From contig NZ_QRJO01000008.1 of NCBI RefSeq assembly GCF_003471585.1, positions 1 through 64,000 on the forward strand: a stretch of 64,000 nt of DNA, in the 5' to 3' direction. Each line of letters opens with the position of its first letter. Positions within the stretch are counted from its first letter, which is position 1. The position numbers and the translations under genes are program-made. The notes under the pieces are model-generated. The model was not told where the DNA came from. It ran no database searches and was given only the letters and a program-made list of their open reading frames with translations. This DNA is from Collinsella sp. AM18-10. GTDB taxonomy: Bacteria > Actinomycetota > Coriobacteriia > Coriobacteriales > Coriobacteriaceae. Below, piece after piece: positions 16,204-25,735 of the stretch.

Positions 16204-19200
16204 TAGCTCAGCCTCCCGTGCTCGACCGAAAGCGAGAAATCGGCAAACGCGTAGGTGCTGGCACGGTGGCTCACGAGCACAATGGTCTTGCCGCGGCGCT
16301 TGAGCTCGTCGATTGCCTGCATCACGGACGCCTCGTTGAGAGCATCGAGCGCGCTGGTGGGTTCGTCGAGCAAGATGAAGGGTGCGTCGTTGAGGAAGAT
16401 GCGCGCAAGGCCGATGCGCTGGCGCTCGCCGCCCGAAAGCGAGTCGCCCAGCTCGGCAACGGGCGTGTCGAGTCCCTGCGGCAGACGGTCGATGAGCGTG
16501 GTGAGTGAGGCGGAGCGGCAAGCGTCGAGCAGCTCGGCATCGGTGGCGTTGGCGTGCGCGACCAGCAGGTTCTCGCGTACGGTGCCGCAGAACAGATGCG
16601 TGTCCTGGGTCATATAGGACTCGTGGCTGCGCAGGCTCGCCGTGTTGATGTGGCGGGCATCGACGCCGCTCACCGTGATGGTGCCGGCTGCGGGGTCCCA
16701 AAAGCGCATGAGCAGCTTAAGCAGCGTCGACTTGCCCGAACCCGAGCGCCCCATGATGCAGGTCATGGTACCGGGCGCAAAGGTGCAGGTCACGTCGTCG
16801 AGGATGAGACTCGCAGCGGTGTCGTTCGCGACCTGCTCTGTGGCGCCCGCACCGCCCGCGTCCACGCCGCCCACATAGCTAAAGCTCACATGCTCGGCTG
16901 CGGCGCCGGCAAACTCAACGTTCTGTCCATCGGCGACCTCGGCGCACTGGGGCTGCTCGTCGAGCAAATCGAGCACGCGTGCGCCCGAGGCGAGCGTCTC
17001 CTGCAGTGAGGCGCCCAGGCGGCTCACGGCCATCACCGAGCCAAACGACGACACAAAGGTAAAGACGGCGACAAACGCTGCGGCAAAGTCAATCGTTCCC
17101 GCAGCCACCAGCTGCAGCGCACGCCCGAGCATCACCAGATTAGCCACAAGAATAAGCGCATCGGCTACGGCCTCGCTGACCGCCTGGCGGCGCTTGAGGC
17201 GCGCGTCCACGGCGCCGACTTGCTCGGTCAGCTTGCCCAGGGCACGGCTGCGATCGGTGCCACCGGCAAACTGGATGGTCTCGCCCGCGCCGCGCAGACT
17301 GTCGAGTACAAAGGCGCCCAGCTTACCGGCGCCCTCGCGGCTCTGGCGGCCGGTGGTGCCGCATGCCTTGGCCGAGGTCAGGGGCAGTAGCACGCCCAGG
17401 ACCGCGTAGGCCACGAGCGCGATGCCCGCGAGCTCGGGGCTCACAGCCAGCAAAAAGCCCTCAAACACAACGGTGCAGACCAGAGCTATGGCAATGGGCG
17501 AGATGGTGTGCGCGTAGAAGACCTCGAGCAGCTCGATATCCGAGGTGACCAGGCTCACGAGCTCGCCCTTGCCGCGGCCCTCGAGCTTGGCGGGGGCGAG
17601 CTGGCGCAGGGCGCCAAATACCAGGTCGCGAATGTGTGCGAGCAGACGGAATGCGATGTAATGGTTGCAGAGCTGCTCGCCGTAGTGGAGCGGCCCGCGC
17701 GCGATGCCGCAGGCGGCGCAGGCCGCGCATGCTGCGATAAGACCAAGCCTCAAGGCGTTGCGGCCCAGCGCGGCCATAAGGCCAAGGGCGCCAAAGGCCG
17801 GCACGAACGCGGCGGTGAGCATGCCGATGCTGCCCAGCGCGACGGCTAGCACAAGCCAGCCGGCAAGCGGTCGGACGAGCCCCATCATGCGCCACATGAT
17901 GGACGGCGCCGAGCGACGGGCGCGGCCGGAGTCAGGCGCCGCGGCAGCGGAAGACGAACTAGTACCGTTGAGGCCATCGGCACAGGCGGCGCTGCCGTCA
18001 ACAGCCTCAACCGCGCCGGCATCCTCAGCATCACCCTCTGCATACGCATATGCCGAGAGCTGCTCCTGGCTGCTCCACATGCGCGCATAGGCGCCCGCGG
18101 CGGCCAAGAGCTCGCCGTGAGTCCCGTGCTCGGCAATGCGGCCGCGTTCCAGCACCAGGATCTGATCGGCGTCCACGATCGTCGACAGGCGGTGTGCCAC
18201 CACAATTACAGTGTGCCCGCCGGCAAGCGACGCGATGACCTCGCCGATCGCGGCCTCGCTTGCGGCATCGACGTTGCTCGTAGCCTCGTCAAACACATAG
18301 ATCGGCGAGTCGTGCAGCAGGGCGCGGGCCATGCACACGCGCTGGCGCTGGCCGCCCGAAAGGTTGGTGCCACCCTCGTTAATCACCATGTCGAGCCCGC
18401 CGTTGGCCCGCACAAAGGCCGCCACGCGCGTGCGGTCGAGCGCGCGCAAAAGCTCGGTGTCGGTGGCGTTGGGCTGGGCGAGCAGCAGGTTGCCGCGCAG
18501 GGTGCCGGCAAACAGGTAGCCGTTGGTGGGCACCAGCGTGACGGCGCGCATGAGTGAGGCGGCCGTGACATCGCGCAGCTCGACGCCGCCAATGCGCACG
18601 CTGCCGCGGTAGGCGTCCTTGCGGCCCGCGATAATCCCCGCGAGCGTGGACTTGCCGCCGCCGCTTTCGCCCACGAGTGCCACGAGCGAGCCGTGCGCAA
18701 TGGTCGCGCTGGCGCTGTCCAGCACGGTGCGGTCGCCGTAGGCATAGCTCACGCCTGCGAGCTCGATATCGCCGCGACCATCAAGCTCAACATCGCCGCG
18801 CTCGGGCTCGGGTGTATCCAAAATGCCAAACATGCGGCGCGAGGCGGCCATGCCGTTCATGGCCGTGTGGAACAGCGATCCCAGGCGGCGCATAGGCAAA
18901 AAGAACTCCTGTGACAGAAAGACGATGAGGAAGGCAGCCTCAAAGCCGATCTTGCCCGTGGCGAGCTGCAGTGCGGCCACGATAATGCCGAGCGCGGCGC
19001 CCATATAGACGACCAGGTCCATAACGCAAATGGAGCGCAGCTGCATCACCAGCAGGTGCATGGTCGCTGTGCGGAAACGCTCGGACTCGGCGTTGATGCG
19101 CTCGTGCCAGCTTCGATCGGCCTGGTAGACCTTAAGGGTGGTGAGACCCTGCACGGCCTCCAGGAACATGCCGCCAAGATCGACATAGCTGCCCCAGTAC

Positions 19201-19769
19201 TCGGCACCGATCTTTTTGGCGTTGCGCATGACCATCATAATGGAGACGGGGATGACCGGAACGCAGGCGAGCAGCAGCGCGGCGGGAAGACCCGCCTGGC
19301 CCACGAGCAGTACAAACAGCGTGATGGGTGCCAAGCCGGCAAAGAAGAGCTGCGGCAGGTAGCCGCCAAAGTACACCTGGAGTTGCGTGGCGCCCTCGAC
19401 GCTGGTCTGGACGGCCTCGGCGGTGGGGACGGTCTCGGTGTAGGAGGGGCCGAGTGCGGTGAGCTTGTCGTAGACGAACGAGCGCACGCGGCGGACGGCC
19501 TCGAACGCGGCTTTGTCGCCGGCGCGTTGGGCCAGGTAGATGGAGGCGGCGCGCACGATGATGGCGGCGGCGAGCGGCAAGGCCGCCTGTGCGAGGGCAT
19601 CGACGGCGAGCGCGGCGGAAAGACCGTCCGTGACGATGCCGCCCAAGATGCGCGCAAGCACCCACATCACCGTGATGTTTGCCATGAGCGCGATCCACTT
19701 AAACAGGACGCTTGCCATAATGTAGGGCGTTGCCTGCGGAACCAGGGAGAAGAGCCGCTTCTCGAACAT
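16203..19769 (-). CDS. Fused double ABC exporter, CydDC-like
   Basis: An 1188-residue protein made of two complete half-exporters: membrane domain 1 (~1-320), nucleotide-binding domain 1 (Walker A GESGGGKST ~365, signature LSGGQ, Walker B IYVFDEATS), an Ala/Ser-rich linker (~590-625), membrane domain 2, and NBD 2 (Walker A GRSGSGKST ~1005, signature LSGGE, ILLDEPTS). Both ATP sites look intact, including the H-loops. The order fits thiol-exporting CydD-CydC, normally two genes, here joined. CydDC exports cysteine/glutathione and supports cytochrome bd assembly, but no cyd oxidase genes are nearby. AGGAAG precedes the start. Confidence 0.85.
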   Translation of the reverse strand: MFEKRLFSLVPQATPYIMASVLFKWIALMANITVMWVLARILGGIVTDGLSAALAVDALAQAALPLAAAIIVRAASIYLAQRAGDKAAFEAVRRVRSFVYDKLTALGPSYTETVPTAEAVQTSVEGATQLQVYFGGYLPQLFFAGLAPITLFVLLVGQAGLPAALLLACVPVIPVSIMMVMRNAKKIGAEYWGSYVDLGGMFLEAVQGLTTLKVYQADRSWHERINAESERFRTATMHLLVMQLRSICVMDLVVYMGAALGIIVAALQLATGKIGFEAAFLIVFLSQEFFLPMRRLGSLFHTAMNGMAASRRMFGILDTPEPERGDVELDGRGDIELAGVSYAYGDRTVLDSASATIAHGSLVALVGESGGGKSTLAGIIAGRKDAYRGSVRIGGVELRDVTAASLMRAVTLVPTNGYLFAGTLRGNLLLAQPNATDTELLRALDRTRVAAFVRANGGLDMVINEGGTNLSGGQRQRVCMARALLHDSPIYVFDEATSNVDAASEAAIGEVIASLAGGHTVIVVAHRLSTIVDADQILVLERGRIAEHGTHGELLAAAGAYARMWSSQEQLSAYAYAEGDAEDAGAVEAVDGSAACADGLNGTSSSSAAAAPDSGRARRSAPSIMWRMMGLVRPLAGWLVLAVALGSIGMLTAAFVPAFGALGLMAALGRNALRLGLIAACAACAACGIARGPLHYGEQLCNHYIAFRLLAHIRDLVFGALRQLAPAKLEGRGKGELVSLVTSDIELLEVFYAHTISPIAIALVCTVVFEGFLLAVSPELAGIALVAYAVLGVLLPLTSAKACGTTGRQSREGAGKLGAFVLDSLRGAGETIQFAGGTDRSRALGKLTEQVGAVDARLKRRQAVSEAVADALILVANLVMLGRALQLVAAGTIDFAAAFVAVFTFVSSFGSVMAVSRLGASLQETLASGARVLDLLDEQPQCAEVADGQNVEFAGAAAEHVSFSYVGGVDAGGAGATEQVANDTAASLILDDVTCTFAPGTMTCIMGRSGSGKSTLLKLLMRFWDPAAGTITVSGVDARHINTASLRSHESYMTQDTHLFCGTVRENLLVAHANATDAELLDACRSASLTTLIDRLPQGLDTPVAELGDSLSGGERQRIGLARIFLNDAPFILLDEPTSALDALNEASVMQAIDELKRRGKTIVLVSHRASTYAFADFSLSVEHGRLS

Positions 19770-20152
19770 GAAACTTCCTATGTCATAACGGTGCCGGGTG
19801 GGGTCCTCGGCAGCCGCTTAGTTAGCCAAATGCAACTAGAGTAGCATCGTGCAGCGGATAAGTATGCCGAGGGTTATTTTTTGGCCGATGAACTGCGTAG
19901 AAAGTTCAAAATTGTTGAGTGCGGCGAACTTTGTGGTGGACGGAATGCGGGCGCAATTTTGATCGTGTGCGGCCCGCTCCAAAACGTGTACGTCAGCCTC
20001 CAAAACCGACAAAAAATGACATGTTTGGAGGCTGACGTACATGTTTGGATAGGGGCAAGGGCGACGACGGACGAAAGTCACGCCTGTGCCACGTTCGATG
20101 TGCTAGCGTTTGGGTGAATAAAACGAGCCCGTGCGGAAAGGATCCGGACCGT
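19770..20152. other. Intergenic region between divergent genes
   Basis: This 383-bp stretch separates the leftward ABC exporter gene from the rightward LarC2 gene. It must hold both promoters, though no strong -35/-10 pair stands out. The only clear structure is the dispersed palindrome at 19978-20049. Confidence 0.7.
19978..20049. repeat. Dispersed palindromic repeat, copy 2
   Basis: A 72-bp imperfect palindrome matching the copy at 15675-15745 over its whole length, including GACAAAAAATGACATGTTTGG in part. The arms are closer to perfect here (GTACGTCAGCCTCCAAA with TTTGGAGGCTGACGTAC), so this copy is probably younger or under folding constraint. Confidence 0.85.
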
Positions 20153-20638
20153 ATGCAACGTGGAAGTACATCTCCGCTGTCCCGCGAGACCGATGCGCCC
20201 GAAACCATCGTCAAGCTGGAGTGCGACATCGATGATGCGTCGCCCGAGGTACTCGCCTATGCCGCCGACCGCCTGCGCGAGGCAGGCGCCCGCGAGGTGC
20301 ACTGGCTGCCCCTCTACTGCAAAAAAGGCCGCCCCGGCTGGCAGCTGCAGGTGATCTGCTCGCATGAGGATATCGAACGCCTGCAGACGATTATCTTTTT
20401 GGAAACCACGACCAACGCCGTTCGTCGCCAGGTGATGGAACGCGTTTGCCTGCCGCGTCGTTTTGAGCAGGTAGCGACGCCTTGGGGCGAGGTGTCCGTT
20501 AAGGTGGCGACCCTGCCAGACGGCAGCGAGCGCGCGGCTCCCGAGTACGAGGATTGCGCCCGTCTTGCCCGCGAACATGGCGTGCCACTCCAACGCGTGA
20601 TGCAGGCGGCTCAGAGCGCGGCGCTACGATTCGAGTAG
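20153..20638 (+). CDS. Stand-alone LarC C-terminal (LarC2) domain protein
   Basis: A 161-residue protein matching the C-terminal half of LarC, the CTP-dependent nickel insertase that finishes the lactate-racemase pincer cofactor. Signatures are IVKLECDIDDASPEVLAYAADRL, LYCKKGRPGWQLQV, ETTTNAVRR and PEYEDCARLAREHGVPL. No LarC1, LarB, LarE or LarA gene is in the window and there is no room upstream for LarC1, so this is a separate gene. It could act with LarC1 encoded elsewhere or be a remnant. The ATG at 20153 follows GGAAAGGA. Confidence 0.8.
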   Translation: MQRGSTSPLSRETDAPETIVKLECDIDDASPEVLAYAADRLREAGAREVHWLPLYCKKGRPGWQLQVICSHEDIERLQTIIFLETTTNAVRRQVMERVCLPRRFEQVATPWGEVSVKVATLPDGSERAAPEYEDCARLAREHGVPLQRVMQAAQSAALRFE

Positions 20639-20710
20639 CACGGTAGATGGGCTCCACATCCGCCGGACCCCGTATTCAGCCCCCATCAACCCCACCCGAA
20701 AGGACTCCCC

Positions 20711-21259
20711 ATGAAATACCTCATCGCCTCCGACATCCACGGCTCGGCATACTGGACCGAGCGCCTGGTCGCCGCCATCGAATCCGAGCAGCCCGACCGC
20801 ATCGTGCTGCTGGGTGACCTGCTCTACCACGGCCCGCGCAACGACCTGCCGCGCGACTACGCCCCCAAGCGTGTGATTCCGCTGCTCAACGCCCTGGCCG
20901 ACCGCATCATCGCGGTGCGCGGCAACTGCGACGCCGAGGTCGACCAGATGGTCCTCGACTTTCCCGTCATGGCGGACTACGCCACGCTGTTCGACGAGAC
21001 CGGTCGCGAGCTGTTCCTGACGCACGGCCACGTCTTTGGCGCCGGCATGCACAACAGCGTCGACCACGCGCCCGCGCTGCCCGAGGGCTCCGCGCTCGTC
21101 TACGGCCACACGCACATCAAGGTTAACGAGGCAAGCGCCGCGCACCCGGGCCTGTGGCTCTTCAACCCCGGCAGCGTGAGCATTCCCAAGGACGGTGCGC
21201 ACAGCTACGGCATCTACGAGGGCGGCGCGTTCCGTCACGTGATCCTGGAGGAGGAGTAA
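20711..21259 (+). CDS. yfcE: YfcE-family phosphodiesterase
   Basis: A 182-residue calcineurin-like metallophosphoesterase. The metal-binding motifs are in order: ASDIHGS, LLGDLLYHGPR, VRGNCDAEVD, LTHGHVFG and YGHTHIK. Members of this family hydrolyse small phosphodiesters in vitro; the physiological substrate is unknown. It forms a tight pair with mazG, whose ATG follows after two bases. Confidence 0.92.
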   Translation: MKYLIASDIHGSAYWTERLVAAIESEQPDRIVLLGDLLYHGPRNDLPRDYAPKRVIPLLNALADRIIAVRGNCDAEVDQMVLDFPVMADYATLFDETGRELFLTHGHVFGAGMHNSVDHAPALPEGSALVYGHTHIKVNEASAAHPGLWLFNPGSVSIPKDGAHSYGIYEGGAFRHVILEEE

Positions 21260-21261
21260 CC

Positions 21262-22122
21262 ATGGCCGAGCATATGGCTCAGCAAAATGCCGAGGGTTCG
21301 CGCGACCTGTCCACGCTGGTCGACGCGTCGGCCGAGCTGCAGCATCTGGTGCAGACCATCTGGCGCCTGCGTCAGCCCGATGGCTGCCCGTGGGACCGCG
21401 AGCAGACGCATCAGAGCATTGGCAAGAACATGATCGAGGAAGCCTACGAGGCGCTCGATTGCATTGAGGCGGACGACGTGGCACATCTGCGCGAGGAGCT
21501 GGGCGATGTGCTCATGCAGGTGGTGCTGCATGCGCAGATTGCGGCGGATGCCGGTGAGTTTACGCTTGCCGATGTGGCGCGCGATATCGACGCCAAGCTC
21601 ATCCGTCGTCACCCGCACGTGTTTGGCGATGCGGATGCCGAGAGCTCCGACGAGGTGCTCAAGATTTGGGACGAGGTCAAGCTTGCCGAGAAGGCCGCCA
21701 AAGACCAGGCCGTGGCGGCAGGCGAGACTGCGCCCGAGGGTCTGCTCGACGGCGTGCCCACGCACCTGCCGGCGCTGATGCAGGCTCAGAAGGTGTCGCG
21801 CAAGGCGGCTGCCGTGGGCTTTGAGTGGGAGACGGTCCAGGACGTGTGGGACGAGGTCGCTGAGGAGCGTGCCGAGTTTGAGGCCGAGGCTCCCGGCTCG
21901 CCCGAGCGCGAGATGGAGTTTGGCGACCTGCTCTTTGCCCTGGTCAACGTTGCGCGCAAGGAGGGAATCGACGCCGAGAGCGCCCTGCGTGCCAGCACGG
22001 CAAAGTTCCGCCGCCGCTGGGCCGCGATGGAGCAGATGGCGGCCGACGCCCACGTGGATCTGGCCGAGCTTTCGACCCACGGCCTCAATGACCTCTGGGA
22101 TGCCGCAAAGGCAGAGGAGTAA
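21262..22122 (+). CDS. mazG: Nucleoside triphosphate pyrophosphohydrolase MazG
   Basis: A 286-residue two-domain MazG. The first domain begins WRLRQPDGCPWDREQTHQSI and has EEAYEALDCIE with LREELGDVLMQVV, the metal-binding helices. The second carries EFGDLLFALVNVARKEGID. It converts NTPs to NMPs and cleanses or tunes the nucleotide pool. The start at 21262 follows GGAGGAG; an in-frame ATG upstream overlaps yfcE. Confidence 0.95.
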   Translation: MAEHMAQQNAEGSRDLSTLVDASAELQHLVQTIWRLRQPDGCPWDREQTHQSIGKNMIEEAYEALDCIEADDVAHLREELGDVLMQVVLHAQIAADAGEFTLADVARDIDAKLIRRHPHVFGDADAESSDEVLKIWDEVKLAEKAAKDQAVAAGETAPEGLLDGVPTHLPALMQAQKVSRKAAAVGFEWETVQDVWDEVAEERAEFEAEAPGSPEREMEFGDLLFALVNVARKEGIDAESALRASTAKFRRRWAAMEQMAADAHVDLAELSTHGLNDLWDAAKAEE

Positions 22123-22128
22123 GACTGC

Positions 22129-22170
22129 GGGGGCGACGGGACGGACTTTCTCATCGCCCCCATTATTTTT
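22129..22170 (+). terminator. Terminator after mazG
   Basis: GGGGGCGA (22129-22136) pairs with TCGCCCCC (22154-22161), followed by ATTATTTTT. It ends the larC2-yfcE-mazG transcript. Confidence 0.85.
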
Positions 22171-22178
22171 CAAAAAGA

Positions 22179-22208
22179 TTGTATCCCTTGGCTAACTTAG
22201 GGCATAAT
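22179..22208 (+). promoter_or_regulatory. eno: Probable eno promoter
   Basis: TTGTAT (22179-22184) and CATAAT (22203-22208) are separated by 18 bp, directly after the mazG terminator. About 100 bases of leader precede the enolase ATG. Confidence 0.5.
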
Positions 22209-22295
22209 GCAAAAAGTGCGATAAGGCTAACTTACAGAGGCGCACCGACGGTGCGCGGTCAGCCGGTCGCTTGCATCCACTACGTTTCCAAGTGA

Positions 22296-23597
<1,302 letters not shown>

Positions 23598-23669
23598 ACG
23601 GGCGAATTTGGCGAGGGAGAGGCTGATTCGGTTCCGCCCCGCCTTGGCTGGACGCCGCAAAGCGCTGGG

Positions 23670-23701
23670 GGCGCTGGGCCATATGGCTCAGCGCCTTTTT
23701 T
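23670..23701 (+). terminator. eno terminator
   Basis: GGCGCTGGGCC (23670-23680), loop ATAT, GGCTCAGCGCC (23685-23695), then six T. A textbook intrinsic terminator with one G-T pair. Confidence 0.92.
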
Positions 23702-23792
23702 ATGTCGAGCAAAGGCCGCCGAAGGCGTTGCGTGTGCTCGTGCTATAACTAGAATACTTAGCGCAAACAAACCTCAACCGCACAAGGCGCAC

Positions 23793-24551
23793 ATGGATCA
23801 GATTTACGACAACAGGTACTATTCCGCCGGTTCGCGTGAGCCGTCGCCTCGCCGTGCCCGCACGGTGCAGCTCGGTGGGTCCGCCTACGTCGGTGCCGAC
23901 CGCTCCGCGCAGCGCCCGACAAGTACCTCGCGCCCCAATGCTCAATCGAATACTTCGGCAGATGGACCGGTGCGCCCGGCACGTTCGTCGCATGCATCGC
24001 GTCCCTCGACTCAGGCACACGACAAATCGAGCAGGCCCTCGAACCGTTTTTCGAGCTCGGACTTTATGCGCTACGCCAACGACAATGCGGTGGTCAAGGC
24101 AATCTATGACTTTACGCATGGCTCTCTGCGTCCGCTGTTTATCGGTATCGTGGTGACTCTGGCGCTCGTGAGCCTGTATTTCCCCGTGCGCGACCTGTAC
24201 GTTGCAAAACGCTCGAACGACATCTTGGCCAAGCAGGTCGAGATTCGCGAGCAATACAGAGACGAGATGAAAAAAGACACTGACAAGTGGCTCTCGGAAG
24301 AGGGCATTAAGGATCGGGCACGGGAACTGGGCATGGTGATGCCCGGCGAAAAGAGGATTGAAGTACAGGGTCTGGACGAGGATTCGGATTCGTCGTCGAG
24401 CAAAAAGTCCTCAAACGCCAAGAAGGCCAGCGAAGTGGCCAAAGAGATCGAAGAGGTCGGCAAGGACGTGCCGTGGTACATTCAGACGCTCGACATGCTG
24501 TTTGGGTTTAGCGGCGTCGAAGGCCAGACGGTCGCGTCCAGCGGCGAGTAG
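23793..24551 (+). CDS. DivIC/FtsB-like septum formation initiator protein
   Basis: A 252-residue bitopic membrane protein. A long Ser/Arg/Pro-rich cytoplasmic N-terminus (~1-90) precedes one transmembrane helix (LFIGIVVTLALVSLYFPV, ~112-130), then a coiled coil (DILAKQVEIREQYRDEMKKD) and the family-type ELGMVMPGEKR. A charged Ser/Lys linker follows. The C-terminal end (DVPWYIQTLDMLFGF) is unusual. The position between eno and ppx/gppA is the same as for divIC in many Actinomycetota. It would act in the divisome with FtsL/FtsQ-type partners. Confidence 0.8.
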   Translation: MDQIYDNRYYSAGSREPSPRRARTVQLGGSAYVGADRSAQRPTSTSRPNAQSNTSADGPVRPARSSHASRPSTQAHDKSSRPSNRFSSSDFMRYANDNAVVKAIYDFTHGSLRPLFIGIVVTLALVSLYFPVRDLYVAKRSNDILAKQVEIREQYRDEMKKDTDKWLSEEGIKDRARELGMVMPGEKRIEVQGLDEDSDSSSSKKSSNAKKASEVAKEIEEVGKDVPWYIQTLDMLFGFSGVEGQTVASSGE

Positions 24552-24579
24552 GCGAGTAGCGCCCGGAGGGGAGCCCGCA

Positions 24580-25581
24580 ATGACAAATTGCAAACGATAT
24601 AAGGTGGCCGCGATCGACTTGGGAACGGTGTCGTCGCGACTAGTGCTAGCGCAGGTCGAGGGCGGGGCGATCGTGGAATCGTCCAAGCATACCGAGATCA
24701 CCGACTTGGGCGAGGGCGTGGACGCGACGGGGCGCTTTTGCGAGGCAGCTGTCGAGCGTGTGCTCGCTGCGTGCCGCATGTTTGTGGACGAGGCCCGTGC
24801 CTTTGGGGCCGTGTGCGTCTGCACCACGTGCACGAGTGCCGCGCGCGATGCGTCCAATGCCGCGCTGCTGCTGGACGGCCTGCGCGAGTTGGGGCTCAAA
24901 CCACAGGTGATTCCGGGCGAGGTCGAGGCGCGCCTGACATTTTTTGGCGTGGCGCACGACTTTGCCGGCGAGCGCATCATCGTCGCGGATTCGGGCGGCG
25001 GCTCCACGGAGCTCGCGACGGGCGTATACGCTCCGGAGCGCAGCGTCTTTGCGCTGGAGGGAACGCGCTCGCTGGACATCGGTTGCCGTCGCGTGACGGA
25101 GCGCTTTTTCTCCGCGTTGCCGCCCGCGGATGGCGAACTTGCTGCCGCTGCCGCGTGGGCAGGCGATCAGTTCGCCGCCTATTTTGAGGGCCTGCCTGTC
25201 GACTTTGAGCGCGCCGAACGCTTAGTCGCGGTGGGCGGCACGGTGACTACGCTGGTGGCTCTGGTCCACGAGCTGGAACCGTACGATTCGAGCTTTGTGC
25301 ACCTACGCGAGCTGTCGCTGGAGCAGGTCTCGGCCGCTATCGAGCGCATGTCTGTGTTGGACGCGGAAGGCATCGCCGCGCTACCGGGTGTACAGCCCAA
25401 ACGCGCGGGCGTGATCTTGGCTGGTGCCGTGGTGATTCGCGAGCTTATGCGAGCCGGCGGCTACGACACGCTCACCGTAAGCGAGAACAGCCTGCTTGCC
25501 GGCATGGCCGCCACCATTAACGAGGTTCTCGACGGCGAGCTACCCACCATCGGCTGGACCCCGAGCCTCAGCACCCTTTAA
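24580..25581 (+). CDS. Ppx/GppA family phosphatase
   Basis: A 333-residue member of the ASKHA-fold exopolyphosphatase / pppGpp phosphohydrolase family. AAIDLGTVSSRLVL is the phosphate-1 motif and IVADSGGGSTELATG the phosphate-2 motif; VGGTVTTLVAL fits the third. It may hydrolyse polyphosphate or (p)ppGpp; the sequence does not separate these. The start at 24580 follows GGAGGGGAG, in an operon-like arrangement after the DivIC-like gene. Confidence 0.88.
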   Translation: MTNCKRYKVAAIDLGTVSSRLVLAQVEGGAIVESSKHTEITDLGEGVDATGRFCEAAVERVLAACRMFVDEARAFGAVCVCTTCTSAARDASNAALLLDGLRELGLKPQVIPGEVEARLTFFGVAHDFAGERIIVADSGGGSTELATGVYAPERSVFALEGTRSLDIGCRRVTERFFSALPPADGELAAAAAWAGDQFAAYFEGLPVDFERAERLVAVGGTVTTLVALVHELEPYDSSFVHLRELSLEQVSAAIERMSVLDAEGIAALPGVQPKRAGVILAGAVVIRELMRAGGYDTLTVSENSLLAGMAATINEVLDGELPTIGWTPSLSTL

Positions 25582-25593
25582 CCATTCCCTCAT

Positions 25594-25661
25594 AAGTTGC
25601 GGTGAAATGCGGACTAAAATCGCCCTTTCGGGCCCCAACCAGTCCCTATTCCACCGCAACT
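25594..25661. repeat. TTGCGG palindromic repeat, copy 1
   Basis: Imperfect inverted repeat: AAGTTGCGGTGAAAT at the left and ATTCCACCGCAACT at the right. A related element with the same outer arms and a different centre is at 27177-27247. The two copies bracket the DUF4143 ATPase gene. Confidence 0.75.
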
Positions 25662-25666
25662 CAACA

Positions 25667-25708
25667 GCCGGCACCTAGGGACGTTTTTTTCTGCCGGCAC
25701 CTGGGGAC
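25667..25708. repeat. Short direct repeat GCCGGCACCTRGGGAC
   Basis: Two 16-bp copies differing at one base (25667-25682 and 25693-25708), separated by a T-rich spacer. The tails GGGGACAGTCCTT and GGGACGTTTTTTT resemble the GGGGACGTTCTT piece after hisE at 14606, so these are probably parts of a wider repeat family in this genome. Confidence 0.6.
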
Positions 25709-25735
25709 AGTCCTTGCTGAGCGCCTCCGCAGCCT

